This document shows, piece by piece, positions 17,018 through 22,276 of a DNA stretch of 22,333 bases. Source of the DNA: a virus; the IMG/VR virus record IMGVR_UViG_3300017758_000158, positions 1 to 22,333 of that record. One strand, 5' to 3'. The position numbers and the translations under genes were made by a program. Each line of letters opens with the position of its first letter. Positions within the stretch are counted from its first letter, which is position 1. The notes beneath the pieces are model-generated. The model worked only from the letters and a program-made list of their open reading frames with translations, made no database searches and was not told the origin of the DNA.

Positions 17018-17360
17018 CAGTAATGTCTTTTCCTTTGCCTAAAATAAAATTCTTAGCCTTTAGGTTTCTAGGATCGTCAAAAAAGCCTATAAGAAGCGTG
17101 GCTAATCTGGAAACGATCTTCTCCTCTTCTTCGGATTGCTGTATATACAAAAGAGACCAAGCCGCATGTAGTATTTCATGTAACAGAGTGTCTCTAATAA
17201 CAGACTCTGTAGTGCCGCAATATATTCTTATTCTTTTTTGTTCATTACAACAATCACCATATGCTTCTCTTTCTTTAAAAAGAGCTTGTGGCATTTCATG
17301 TATTTGATATTCATGACCGAGCACATAGGCTTTAGTAGGTAGTTTCTTGCCTCCCGCCAT
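17007..17360 (-). CDS. HExxH zinc metallopeptidase-like protein
   Basis: The start at 17360 gives 117 residues and has AAGAGGGA 5 nt upstream. A longer frame to 17462 lacks a ribosome site and lies inside the ERCC4 gene, so it is rejected. The zinc-binding motif HEILH is at 61-65 in LLHEILHAAW, followed by EEEEKIVSRLATLL (78-91), where E78-E81 could provide the third ligand, as in HExxH...E gluzincin-like M78/ImmA and SprT-like proteins. A preceding RIYCGTTESVIRDTLLHEI matches the 'I.i........r.tLlHEi.Ha' lead-in of those families. The substrate is unknown. Position between a nuclease and terL could mean a packaging-associated or anti-host role, but this is open. Confidence 0.7.
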   Translation of the reverse strand: MAGGKKLPTKAYVLGHEYQIHEMPQALFKEREAYGDCCNEQKRIRIYCGTTESVIRDTLLHEILHAAWSLLYIQQSEEEEKIVSRLATLLIGFFDDPRNLKAKNFILGKGKDITDDK

Positions 17361-17841
17361 CTTTGTCCCTCTTGTGAAAAAGTTCATTGAGTCTTTTGAA
17401 AAGACTGTTACACACCAAAAAAGCATTGTTCTTATTACCACAGAATATAATCTTGGTATCATACCAGATTTGAAATTCTAATAAGCACTTAAGTAAATAC
17501 TTGCCAGTAACACGCACCTTGGATCTAGCGCTTTTCGGAACCCTAGACCCTTCAGGATACTTCAAGAGGTCGTCCATGTCAAATTCGCAAATAATGAATG
17601 AAAAATTATAATCCTTCATTCTCTCCATCTCCGCTTGAAATGGTTTCTTTTTGCGACCCAAATTCATGGCTATTTCAGAAGCACAACCTTTTCTCTCGAT
17701 ACATACAACATCTTCAAACCCTCTCATCGTGTAATCTCCGGTGTGAAGCGTGTTAATCTCCATACCATCGCACTTGTCATAGGGTGAAAAGGTCCAACCG
17801 TCTTGTTCTCGCGTGTCCTTTATAACCGTGTAGTTTGGCAT
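17332..17841 (-). CDS. ERCC4/XPF-type nuclease
   Basis: The 169-aa protein has the ERCC4 nuclease core: IKDTREQDGWTF (D9, E12), LHTGDYTMRGFEDVVCIERKG (D36, E49-R50-K51), the acidic-ERK active site that binds divalent metal and cuts branched DNA in XPF/Mus81 relatives. A beta strand FSFIICEFD follows. A helical region (KYLLKCLLEFQIWYDTKIIFCGN, 114-136) completes the fold; no helix-hairpin-helix tail is present, so it is a single-domain phage form. The family motif ERKxxxD reads ERKGCASE here, so the final acidic residue is E rather than D. The ATG directly abuts the upstream stop (TAG-ATG) without a good Shine-Dalgarno, indicating coupling. Likely role: resolving recombination or packaging junctions. 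Confidence 0.8.
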   Translation of the reverse strand: MPNYTVIKDTREQDGWTFSPYDKCDGMEINTLHTGDYTMRGFEDVVCIERKGCASEIAMNLGRKKKPFQAEMERMKDYNFSFIICEFDMDDLLKYPEGSRVPKSARSKVRVTGKYLLKCLLEFQIWYDTKIIFCGNKNNAFLVCNSLFKRLNELFHKRDKDGGRQETTY

Positions 17842-18102
17842 CTATTTATCATCCACTACTGCTAATGTTTGTTTCAGTTGATCATAGTTAAATCTAAAAC
17901 CACGATCACTTTTGTCGTTCTTAAATTTATCGTTTAACTCATTAAACAAATATCCATCTACACCAGTTAGATTTATCTCGTCTCCGCTTTTCCATGATTT
18001 AATCTTTGCCACAGCTTGTTTTTCAATGGATGCTGGTACTTGTTTTAAAACTCCAGCTTTTACTGGATCTATTCGTGGCTTGTTTTCTTCTTTGTTAAAC
18101 AT
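17842..18102 (-). CDS. Small charged protein of unknown function
   Basis: The 86-aa protein is Lys/Asp-rich and hydrophilic, with no cysteines or membrane segment. It begins MFNKEENKPRIDPVKAG and includes IKSWKSGDEINLTGVDGYLFNELNDKF followed by RGFRFNYDQLKQTLAVVDDK. The pattern looks like a compact alpha/beta domain with a final helix. Shine-Dalgarno AAAGGTT lies 6 nt before ATG. It stops directly before the ERCC4 nuclease gene, with which it is probably coupled, so it could be a partner of the nuclease. I do not recognise the family. Confidence 0.5.
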   Translation of the reverse strand: MFNKEENKPRIDPVKAGVLKQVPASIEKQAVAKIKSWKSGDEINLTGVDGYLFNELNDKFKNDKSDRGFRFNYDQLKQTLAVVDDK

Positions 18103-18105
18103 TTG

Positions 18106-18375
18106 TTAACCTTTCTTTTTCTTTAGTAGTTCCATAAAGTATGTTATATAGTGGCTTTCTTTGCCACTTATGCTATCATGGCATTTTTTACATAAGGTTA
18201 TGCCATTGTCCACGTCGTATCTCAAAGAGGCCGCCGATGACCATTTCATTATATGATGAACGTTTAATCTAAGTCTTTTCCCCTTCTTTTTACACATTTG
18301 ACATGTAAATTTGTCTCTTTTTAAGACTTCCACCCTAAATGCCTTGTAGACTGGATCGTTGTAATTGCGTCTCAT
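18106..18375 (-). CDS. HNH endonuclease
   Basis: The 89-aa single-domain HNH nuclease shows the complete pattern: a zinc knuckle C25-x2-C28 and C62-x2-C65, the catalytic His pair in LNVHHIMKW (H40, H41), N57 in DNGITLC and H66 after the last cysteine. Family members next to terminase genes (HK97 gp74 type) stimulate terminase cleavage during cos packaging, and the context here (between small and large terminase candidates) fits that better than a free-standing homing endonuclease. The start overlaps the 3' end of gmd by 41 nt and is preceded only by a weak GAGAG, suggesting coupled expression. Homing activity remains an alternative. Confidence 0.85.
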   Translation of the reverse strand: MRRNYNDPVYKAFRVEVLKRDKFTCQMCKKKGKRLRLNVHHIMKWSSAASLRYDVDNGITLCKKCHDSISGKESHYITYFMELLKKKKG

Positions 18376-19468
18376 TTATATCGCTCTCTACCATTCTTTC
18401 TACTAATTTCTTGAATGAAACCTCGGGCTCCCATCCCAGTATGTCTTTTGCCTTGTCGGGCACACCTAGTAGGAAATCCACCTCTGCTGGACGGTAAAAT
18501 TCTGGATCAATAACTACATAATCCTGCCAATCTTGAATTTCTATATGGCTAAACGCTATATCTAGAAAATCTCTCACAGAGTAGGTTTCTCCTGTCGCTA
18601 TAACGTAATCGTCTGGATTTTTGTGTTGAACCATCTGCCACATGCCTCGCACATAGTCCTCTGCGTGGCCCCAATCTCGTTTTGCTTCAAGATTTCCTAG
18701 TCTTAGTTTTGGAATCCTAGAATCATTGCAGCAAATATAATCTCCATCGAAACTTGGAGTTGTATAGCCACACTCCATAGCCCAATTTTTAAATTCGCCA
18801 ATCCATTTTGTAATTTTTCTAGTGACAAACTTTTCTCCCCTTCTTTCACTTTCGTGATTAAACAGAATCCCGCTACAAGCAAATATGCCATAGCTATCGC
18901 GATAGTTCCTAACGAGGTGATGTGCTGCCAATTTAGCTATAGCGTATGGACTCTGAGGCATAAATGGTGTTTCTTCGTTCTGATACTTTGTTTCTCCAGA
19001 AACGCCTAGACTTTGCGCACCGCGATCATCAGGATCATTCCACGCGAGCTTTGATGGAATTTTTTTAGAGGTGTAGTTTTTACCAAACATTTCGCTAGAG
19101 CTGGCCTGATAAAACTTAATATTTTCTTTTCTGCCAGAATACCTTATTGCTTCTAGGATATTCAATACTCCACCAGCAGTAACATCCCATGTCAAGCTGG
19201 GTTGTTTAAAGCTAGTTCCAACATGAGATTGTGCGGCAAGATTATATATTTCGTCAGGCTCTTGTTCTTTGATTACATTGCTAACATTAAAGGCGTCTGT
19301 TATGTCGCCTTCTACAATTTTAATTTGGGGCAGGATATGACTAATTCTTTGAAGAGTGTCAACACTCACTCTGCGTGTTATTCCAACTACTTCATAGCCT
19401 TTTTCTAATAACAGTTCTGCGAGATAGCTTCCGTCTTGTCCTGTTATTCCAAATATGATTGCCTTCAT
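18335..19468 (-). CDS. gmd: GDP-mannose 4,6-dehydratase
   Basis: The 377-aa SDR-family enzyme converts GDP-D-mannose to GDP-4-keto-6-deoxy-D-mannose, the precursor of GDP-fucose, GDP-rhamnose and perosamine. Seen: NADP-binding GITGQDG (7-13), catalytic S124 and E126 in ASSSEMFG, Y175-x3-K179 in SPYAIAK, FVTRKIT (214-220) and RDWGHAEDYV (264-273). The usual catalytic set is therefore intact and the gene looks functional. Compared with the E. coli enzyme, there are two inserts, about 27 residues between E126 and Y175 and about 20 after FVTRKIT. No reductase or epimerase partner is in the window, so host enzymes would finish the sugar. Shine-Dalgarno AAAGGAAT precedes the ATG. Likely used to alter host envelope sugars or glycosylate virion parts. 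Confidence 0.93.
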   Translation of the reverse strand: MKAIIFGITGQDGSYLAELLLEKGYEVVGITRRVSVDTLQRISHILPQIKIVEGDITDAFNVSNVIKEQEPDEIYNLAAQSHVGTSFKQPSLTWDVTAGGVLNILEAIRYSGRKENIKFYQASSSEMFGKNYTSKKIPSKLAWNDPDDRGAQSLGVSGETKYQNEETPFMPQSPYAIAKLAAHHLVRNYRDSYGIFACSGILFNHESERRGEKFVTRKITKWIGEFKNWAMECGYTTPSFDGDYICCNDSRIPKLRLGNLEAKRDWGHAEDYVRGMWQMVQHKNPDDYVIATGETYSVRDFLDIAFSHIEIQDWQDYVVIDPEFYRPAEVDFLLGVPDKAKDILGWEPEVSFKKLVERMVESDINETQLQRSSLQGI

Positions 19469-19470
19469 TT

Positions 19471-20262
19471 TTATTCCTTTACTGTTTCCGATGTTAGAAA
19501 TGGTTGATCTACTTGTCCATCGTTGAAGGACATGTATTCCGATAATCGTTCTTTCTCATTTTCCATCGCTAGTCTCATTTTTTCCATTTCGATTCCTAGT
19601 TCGCTGCGGTATTGAGGATCGGTTGCTATTTTCTTAACGAGAGAAGCGAAAGTAAATTTAGAATCTTCAATTGCTTTGACTCGCTGCTCTCTGGTGCCCT
19701 TGAGATCCTTCAGCATGGTCGCCTTGCGTGCTTGAAGGTCTTTGTAGTCTTTAGACAGGGTTTCCTGTGAAGCCCTTAGAATGGCCACCTGACGCTCTAG
19801 ATTAATAATCACATCCATGTCGCGTTGATCCTTGTCAACACTTTTCTCTTCTCGCACCAGCCTTTCAGCTAATATTATTTCTTGTTGATTGTCTCGCTGA
19901 CTTTTGAGTATGCGGTTCATAAGTATTTCTAGTTTGATTGTATCAATTATTTGCATTTCTTCTGTATGAAACACATCCTCTTTAAATTGACTCCACATCT
20001 TTTTGAAATGAAACTCGAACATTTCCAACTCTTCACCAGAAAACTGATTGGAAAGCTCCTTGTAGTATGGCTTCTCTTTTAACTCATTCGCAACAGCAGC
20101 CTCTTTTTTCTGACTAGGAGAGAATCCCACATTTCTTTTGATCCAATCTCGTATCGAATCTGGATCTCTGTCTAGATGTTGTGCTATGGATTCTGGAGAA
20201 AGAACCTCGGCTTTCGCCTCGATAAAAGACATATCCTCTTTTGACAATCTACCCTTCTTCAT
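19471..20262 (-). CDS. Probable terminase small subunit
   Basis: From the ATG at 20262 the protein is 263 aa. That codon has TGGAG 6 nt upstream; an ATG at 20274 is itself part of the Shine-Dalgarno and is less likely. Residues 1-50 carry a helix-turn-helix (LSPESIAQHLDRDPDSIRDWIKRNVG), then a long helical coiled-coil region (about 60-240, e.g. DTIKLEILMNRILKSQRDNQQEIILAERLV). An N-terminal DNA-binding HTH followed by oligomerising helices is the small-terminase layout, and the gene lies in the packaging block, although gmd, HNH and three other genes separate it from terL. It is longer than most small terminases (about 150-200 aa). A DNA-binding regulator is the alternative. Confidence 0.6.
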   Translation of the reverse strand: MKKGRLSKEDMSFIEAKAEVLSPESIAQHLDRDPDSIRDWIKRNVGFSPSQKKEAAVANELKEKPYYKELSNQFSGEELEMFEFHFKKMWSQFKEDVFHTEEMQIIDTIKLEILMNRILKSQRDNQQEIILAERLVREEKSVDKDQRDMDVIINLERQVAILRASQETLSKDYKDLQARKATMLKDLKGTREQRVKAIEDSKFTFASLVKKIATDPQYRSELGIEMEKMRLAMENEKERLSEYMSFNDGQVDQPFLTSETVKE

Positions 20263-20767
20263 TATAATCTCCATTAATTATATCTTCTATAGCTTGTATA
20301 ACTATGGCCTTACGGCCTTTTGGCAAAGAAGAGTTTGTTTGGAGTCTTAGATAGTCACCTCGTAAGTCAGATGGGAGTTTTCTATCTATAAGCTCTAGGG
20401 TTTCAGTTATGTGGGCATTACTTAATGTTTCATCTTCTGTGGATACTGAATATAGTGCGGCAATGTCCATTGGTTCAAGAATACTCTTTTTACGTTCCTG
20501 TATCTTTTGGGCATTTCCGTAATCAAATCTATAATAGTTATCTCGTTTGAAATTCTTTAGACGATTATTAATGTGTGCGTACATGAAGTTTTCAAGAGGT
20601 TTCGATGAGTCATATCTTTTTAGTCCTTCTATACCCATCAAAAATGCTTCTTGTTCTATATCATCAACATCATATGAAGCAAAGACAAATTTATGGGCGA
20701 GTTTCTTAGCCACTTTTGTAATTACTTGTACTACTTCATCTTCTGTTAAGTTATTCGGGGTTTCCAT
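20249..20767 (-). CDS. Late sigma factor, T4 gp55-like
   Basis: From ATG 20767 the protein is 172 aa. This codon follows a purine-rich AAGGAACAGGAACAG, while an in-frame ATG at 20812 has no ribosome site. Residues 20-76 match sigma-70 region 2 in its phage-late form: VAKKLAHKFVFASYDVDDIEQEAF, then GIEGLKRYDSSKPLENFMYAHINNRLKNFKR. The order 'ia..L..rF.FasY....qEa...GieglkryD..k..np..Y....i...l..fkr' parallels T4 gp55 (185 aa), which directs host RNA polymerase to late promoters. A short helical tail (119-166) could hold a region-4-like or clamp-binding piece, but I cannot confirm this. It overlaps both neighbours (14 and 17 nt). Confidence 0.75.
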   Translation of the reverse strand: METPNNLTEDEVVQVITKVAKKLAHKFVFASYDVDDIEQEAFLMGIEGLKRYDSSKPLENFMYAHINNRLKNFKRDNYYRFDYGNAQKIQERKKSILEPMDIAALYSVSTEDETLSNAHITETLELIDRKLPSDLRGDYLRLQTNSSLPKGRKAIVIQAIEDIINGDYNEEG

Positions 20768-20981
20768 TCTGTTCCTGTTCCTTTTCCTCTTCGTCCGTTT
20801 GTGGGACGCCATTTATAACGTGTGGTATTGAGTTGGCTCCTGCTCCCCATGACTTTACATCGAACACGGGCGGGTCAGGAATGTCCTTAAATCCTTTTAG
20901 CGAGCTGTCTAGCTGGGCTGTACTCTTAGCGTGCAATTCTGTTTGTATGTTTTGCGAGTTTTTTCTTTTTTTGCGTGCCAT
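20751..20981 (-). CDS. Small hydrophilic protein, first gene of the minus-strand unit
   Basis: The 76-aa protein has a basic N-terminus (MARKKRKNSQNIQTELHAKS), a central DIPDPPVFDVKSWGAGANSIPHVING and an acidic Gln/Glu-rich tail (DEEEKEQEQNGNPE). No domain is recognised and it is probably partly disordered. Shine-Dalgarno TAGGAGC lies 6 nt before the ATG. It is the promoter-proximal gene: a GGTGTATAATAAGG motif lies 35-48 nt upstream. Its 3' end overlaps the sigma gene, so the two are translated together and it might be a sigma partner. No function is proposed. Confidence 0.6.
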   Translation of the reverse strand: MARKKRKNSQNIQTELHAKSTAQLDSSLKGFKDIPDPPVFDVKSWGAGANSIPHVINGVPQTDEEEKEQEQNGNPE

Positions 20982-21007
20982 GTAATAGCTCCTACTATAA
21001 AAACTGA

Positions 21008-21029
21008 TTCTTATACCTTATTATACACC
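21008..21029 (-). promoter_or_regulatory. Leftward promoter of the packaging/structural unit
   Basis: The minus strand reads GGTGTATAATAAGG followed by TATAAGAA. It is the GTGTATAAT late-type motif, 35-48 nt upstream of the first gene (ATG 20981). Eighteen nucleotides from TATAATAAGG onward (21025-21008) are repeated with one change at the rightward promoter 21434-21451. Confidence 0.6.
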
Positions 21030-21219
21030 AAAAACAAGGATATGCACACAAAACACGGACTCAAAGCGAAACTTGGGAAACTTTAGGGGCTAGTCGGATC
21101 TATTTAGCTAAGACATATTTGACAAATTTAACTCAATTGTGTTTGAACCACCCCGGCTTTTCTTCGTGAGGAAAACAAGTTCCAAACTGAACAAATAACT
21201 ACCCCGGCGCTTTTTTCCC

Positions 21220-21244
21220 TAAGTCTTTTGGTAGTAAGGACTTA
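21220..21244 (+). repeat. TAAGTC/GACTTA hairpin, copy 1
   Basis: A 6-bp perfect stem (21220-21225 with 21239-21244) encloses a 13-nt loop ttttggtagtaag. Two other copies near 22161 and 22213 have the same stem and loop length and a TTGGT core in the loop. No T-tract follows, so it is not a standard terminator. Confidence 0.7.
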
Positions 21245-21380
21245 CGACAATCGACAAATACCTTCTATAAAACTATATATCTTTTTAACTGGACACTTTG
21301 ATTCTGTGAATTTATTTATTGGTCGGCATTTCACCTCGGTTTTTACCGTGTCAAATAAATGGATTGCTTTTTTTCAGAAT

Positions 21381-21400
21381 CGACGTAAGTGATTGGTATG
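21381..21400 (+). repeat. Half copy of the hairpin element
   Basis: cgacgtaagtgattggtatg matches the left arm and loop core of hairpin copy 3 (cgacgtaagtccttggtat), but the right GACTTA arm is missing. It may be a decayed copy. It lies 34 nt before the rightward promoter element, similar to the distance from hairpin copy 3 to the second promoter block. Confidence 0.5.
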
Positions 21401-21433
21401 TATAGGGTTATGAAAATCATTTGACTACTCAGG

Positions 21434-21451
21434 TATAATAAGGTGTAAGAA
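21434..21451 (+). promoter_or_regulatory. Rightward promoter-like element, inverted copy of the leftward one
   Basis: TATAATAAGGTGTAAGAA matches 17 of 18 bases of the leftward promoter sequence but faces the other way. It carries a perfect TATAAT. TTGACT lies at 21421, too close (7 nt) to be its -35. It precedes the 28-aa reading frame. Confidence 0.5.
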
Positions 21452-21471
21452 GGAAAAAGGGAATTAAGACT

Positions 21472-21558
21472 ATGAAAAACAATGAAACAAACTGGGACGG
21501 CTTTGAGATTTACCTAGATTTTATTTTGGGAAATTCTGAAAAAGAATCTACAGAGTGA
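21472..21558 (+). CDS. Possible 28-aa acidic peptide
   Basis: ATG at 21472 opens MKNNETNWDGFEIYLDFILG followed by eight residues and TGA. A purine-rich AAGGAAAAAGGGAA lies 7-20 nt upstream, and the outward plus-strand promoter-like sequence ends 19 nt upstream of the ATG. The peptide is acidic and could form one amphipathic helix. Its length is too short for confidence from composition. It sits at the same position relative to its promoter as a real first gene would, which is the main argument. Confidence 0.4.
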   Translation: MKNNETNWDGFEIYLDFILGNSEKESTE

Positions 21559-21599
21559 CCTAACGTGTCGCATCAATAGACGATAATACTAATATAAGA
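21556..21599 (+). promoter_or_regulatory. Conserved spaced promoter-like block, copy 1
   Basis: TGACC, 4 nt, GTGTC, 9 nt, GACGATAATA, then ATAT and AGA. Copy 2 at 22277 has the same elements at the same spacing. GATAAT is -10-like, but no -35 lies 17 nt upstream; TGACC is 21 nt away. It begins at the TGA stop of the 28-aa frame and leads into an A/C-rich leader for the 75-aa gene. Confidence 0.55.
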
Positions 21600-21650
21600 A
21601 GTTAACAACAAGTTAACACAACACAACACGATCTCGAAAGGGTCAACATT

Positions 21651-21878
21651 ATGAACATTAAATTAGAACTAACAACCAGCTTAACTCCAATGGTTCTTAC
21701 CGGTGCTTACACTGGCAAGCAACATGGTAACAAAGTTATCTTCGGTGATTATCACGGTGAACCTACCGTTATCATGCAAGATATGATCAGATCATACAAG
21801 ATCTTAAATAAAACTAGAAAGGCTAGTGAGATTGATGCAAGCAACTATATCGCAAAGTATGGTTCGGCTGCTGAGTAA
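21651..21878 (+). CDS. Small plus-strand protein of unknown function (75 aa)
   Basis: The protein starts MNIKLELTTSLTPMVLTGAYTG, has a beta-rich first half (KVIFGDYHGEPTVIM) and a basic helical second half (QDMIRSYKILNKTRKASEIDASNYIAKYG). Shine-Dalgarno AAAGGG is 8 nt before ATG. The leader is A/C-rich with two GTTAAC hexamers and follows a conserved promoter-like block. The mix of N-terminal strands and a C-terminal helix is compatible with a small host-takeover or regulatory protein, but no family is recognised. It lies opposite in strand to the structural genes, in a sparse region typical of phage early genes. Confidence 0.65.
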   Translation: MNIKLELTTSLTPMVLTGAYTGKQHGNKVIFGDYHGEPTVIMQDMIRSYKILNKTRKASEIDASNYIAKYGSAAE

Positions 21879-21974
21879 GGGTTCGACCCGCAAGCCTTGC
21901 CTTAGTCGCAAGCATAGGTGGCGACCTATTCAAGATACGCATTTTTAAATTTTGTTTTTGTTTTAAGGTTTGAT
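21879..21974 (+). other. Structured leader between the 75-aa and zinc-ribbon genes
   Basis: After the TAA come GGGTTCGACCC, then GCAAG (21890-21894), CTTGC (21896-21900), GCAAG (21908-21912), and GTCGC (21905-21909) with GCGAC (21921-21925). CTTGC/GCAAG (21896-21912) and GTCGC/GCGAC (21905-21925) overlap and cannot form together. The next gene's ribosome site begins at about 21964. This could be a translational or attenuator-like switch, or RNA processing sites; the evidence is geometric only. Confidence 0.35.
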
Positions 21975-22151
21975 ATGATTTTATTTGAGTGTTCCGATTG
22001 TTTGACCGAGTGCTATGCGGACGAAGTAGTTTGCAGTTCGTGTGGTGCTGATCTAACCAATGAAGTGGACGCGTCTGATTACGATTACGACGATCACGAT
22101 GGGCAACCATCGGAGATGCAGGAATGGCACGACTTCGATCCCGATTGTTAG
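21975..22151 (+). CDS. Small acidic zinc-ribbon protein (58 aa)
   Basis: From ATG 21975 the sequence begins MILFECSDCLTECYADEVVCSSCGADL: C6-x2-C9 and C20-x2-C23 form a four-cysteine zinc ribbon, with another Cys at 13. The rest is extremely acidic (VDASDYDYDDHDGQ, then DFDPDC at the end). TAAGGTT 7 nt upstream supports this start over an in-frame ATG at 21918, which would add a hydrophobic stretch encoded by the structured intergenic DNA. A small zinc ribbon with an acidic, DNA-mimic-like tail suggests binding to a host nucleic-acid protein, for example RNA polymerase. This is inference only. Confidence 0.6.
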   Translation: MILFECSDCLTECYADEVVCSSCGADLTNEVDASDYDYDDHDGQPSEMQEWHDFDPDC

Positions 22152-22152
22152 T

Positions 22153-22193
22153 CGGCGACGTAAGTCCTTTGGTGGTAACGACTTAGGTCGGCG
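22153..22193 (+). repeat. TAAGTC/GACTTA hairpin, copy 2, extended stem
   Basis: The core stem is 22161-22166 with 22180-22185 and a 13-nt loop ctttggtggtaac. CGAC (22156-22159) pairs with GTCG (22187-22190) across one G-G mismatch, and CG (22153-22154) with CG (22192-22193) across another, giving about 12 paired bases. It starts 2 nt after the zinc-ribbon stop codon. Confidence 0.7.
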
Positions 22194-22204
22194 GGGCCGG
22201 GGCC
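22193..22204 (+). repeat. GGGGCC tandem in a GC-rich spot
   Basis: Two adjacent GGGGCC hexamers between hairpins 2 and 3, in otherwise A+T-rich intergenic DNA. The function is unknown. Confidence 0.5.
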
Positions 22205-22212
22205 GGATCGAC

Positions 22213-22239
22213 GTAAGTCCTTGGTATCAAACGACTTAC
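22213..22239 (+). repeat. TAAGTC/GACTTA hairpin, copy 3
   Basis: A 7-bp stem GTAAGTC/GACTTAC encloses the 13-nt loop cttggtatcaaac. It lies 28 nt after copy 2's core ends and 38 nt before the second promoter-like block. Confidence 0.7.
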
Positions 22240-22276
22240 AACTATTTATATAATCTTTTAATAATCTTTGAGATAG

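Larger units (their letters stand above)
20982..21471. other. Divergent intergenic control region (490 nt)
   Basis: No credible gene is seen on either strand. It holds the leftward promoter (21008-21029), a 12-nt direct repeat AAC(C/T)ACCCCGGC at 21146 and 21197, hairpin copy 1, a half hairpin and the rightward promoter element (21434-21451). TTGACA at 21119 has no matching -10. The region separates minus-strand virion genes from plus-strand small genes and could also hold an operator or replication signal. Confidence 0.7.

Noticed and set aside
17361-17462. Extended N-terminus for the metallopeptidase from ATG 17462
   Set aside because: No ribosome site, full overlap with the ERCC4 gene, and a good Shine-Dalgarno exists for ATG 17360.
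18106-18375. HNH gene as a homing endonuclease in an intron or intein
   Set aside because: Neighbouring genes show no split frames or intein motifs, and HNH proteins beside terminase genes are a known packaging arrangement.
21119-21147. TTGACA at 21119 as a -35 box
   Set aside because: At 17 nt spacing the next hexamer is TTTGAA, which is not a usable -10.
21879-21889. GGGTTCGACCC resembling a tRNA or tmRNA T arm
   Set aside because: The loop would be 5 nt with a 3-bp stem, and no acceptor, D or anticodon arms fit around it.
21823-22110. 95-codon minus-strand open frame at the right end
   Set aside because: It crosses the 3' end of one plus-strand gene, the structured leader and the zinc-ribbon gene, and has a composition rich in His, Asn, Gln and Arg unlike a folded protein.
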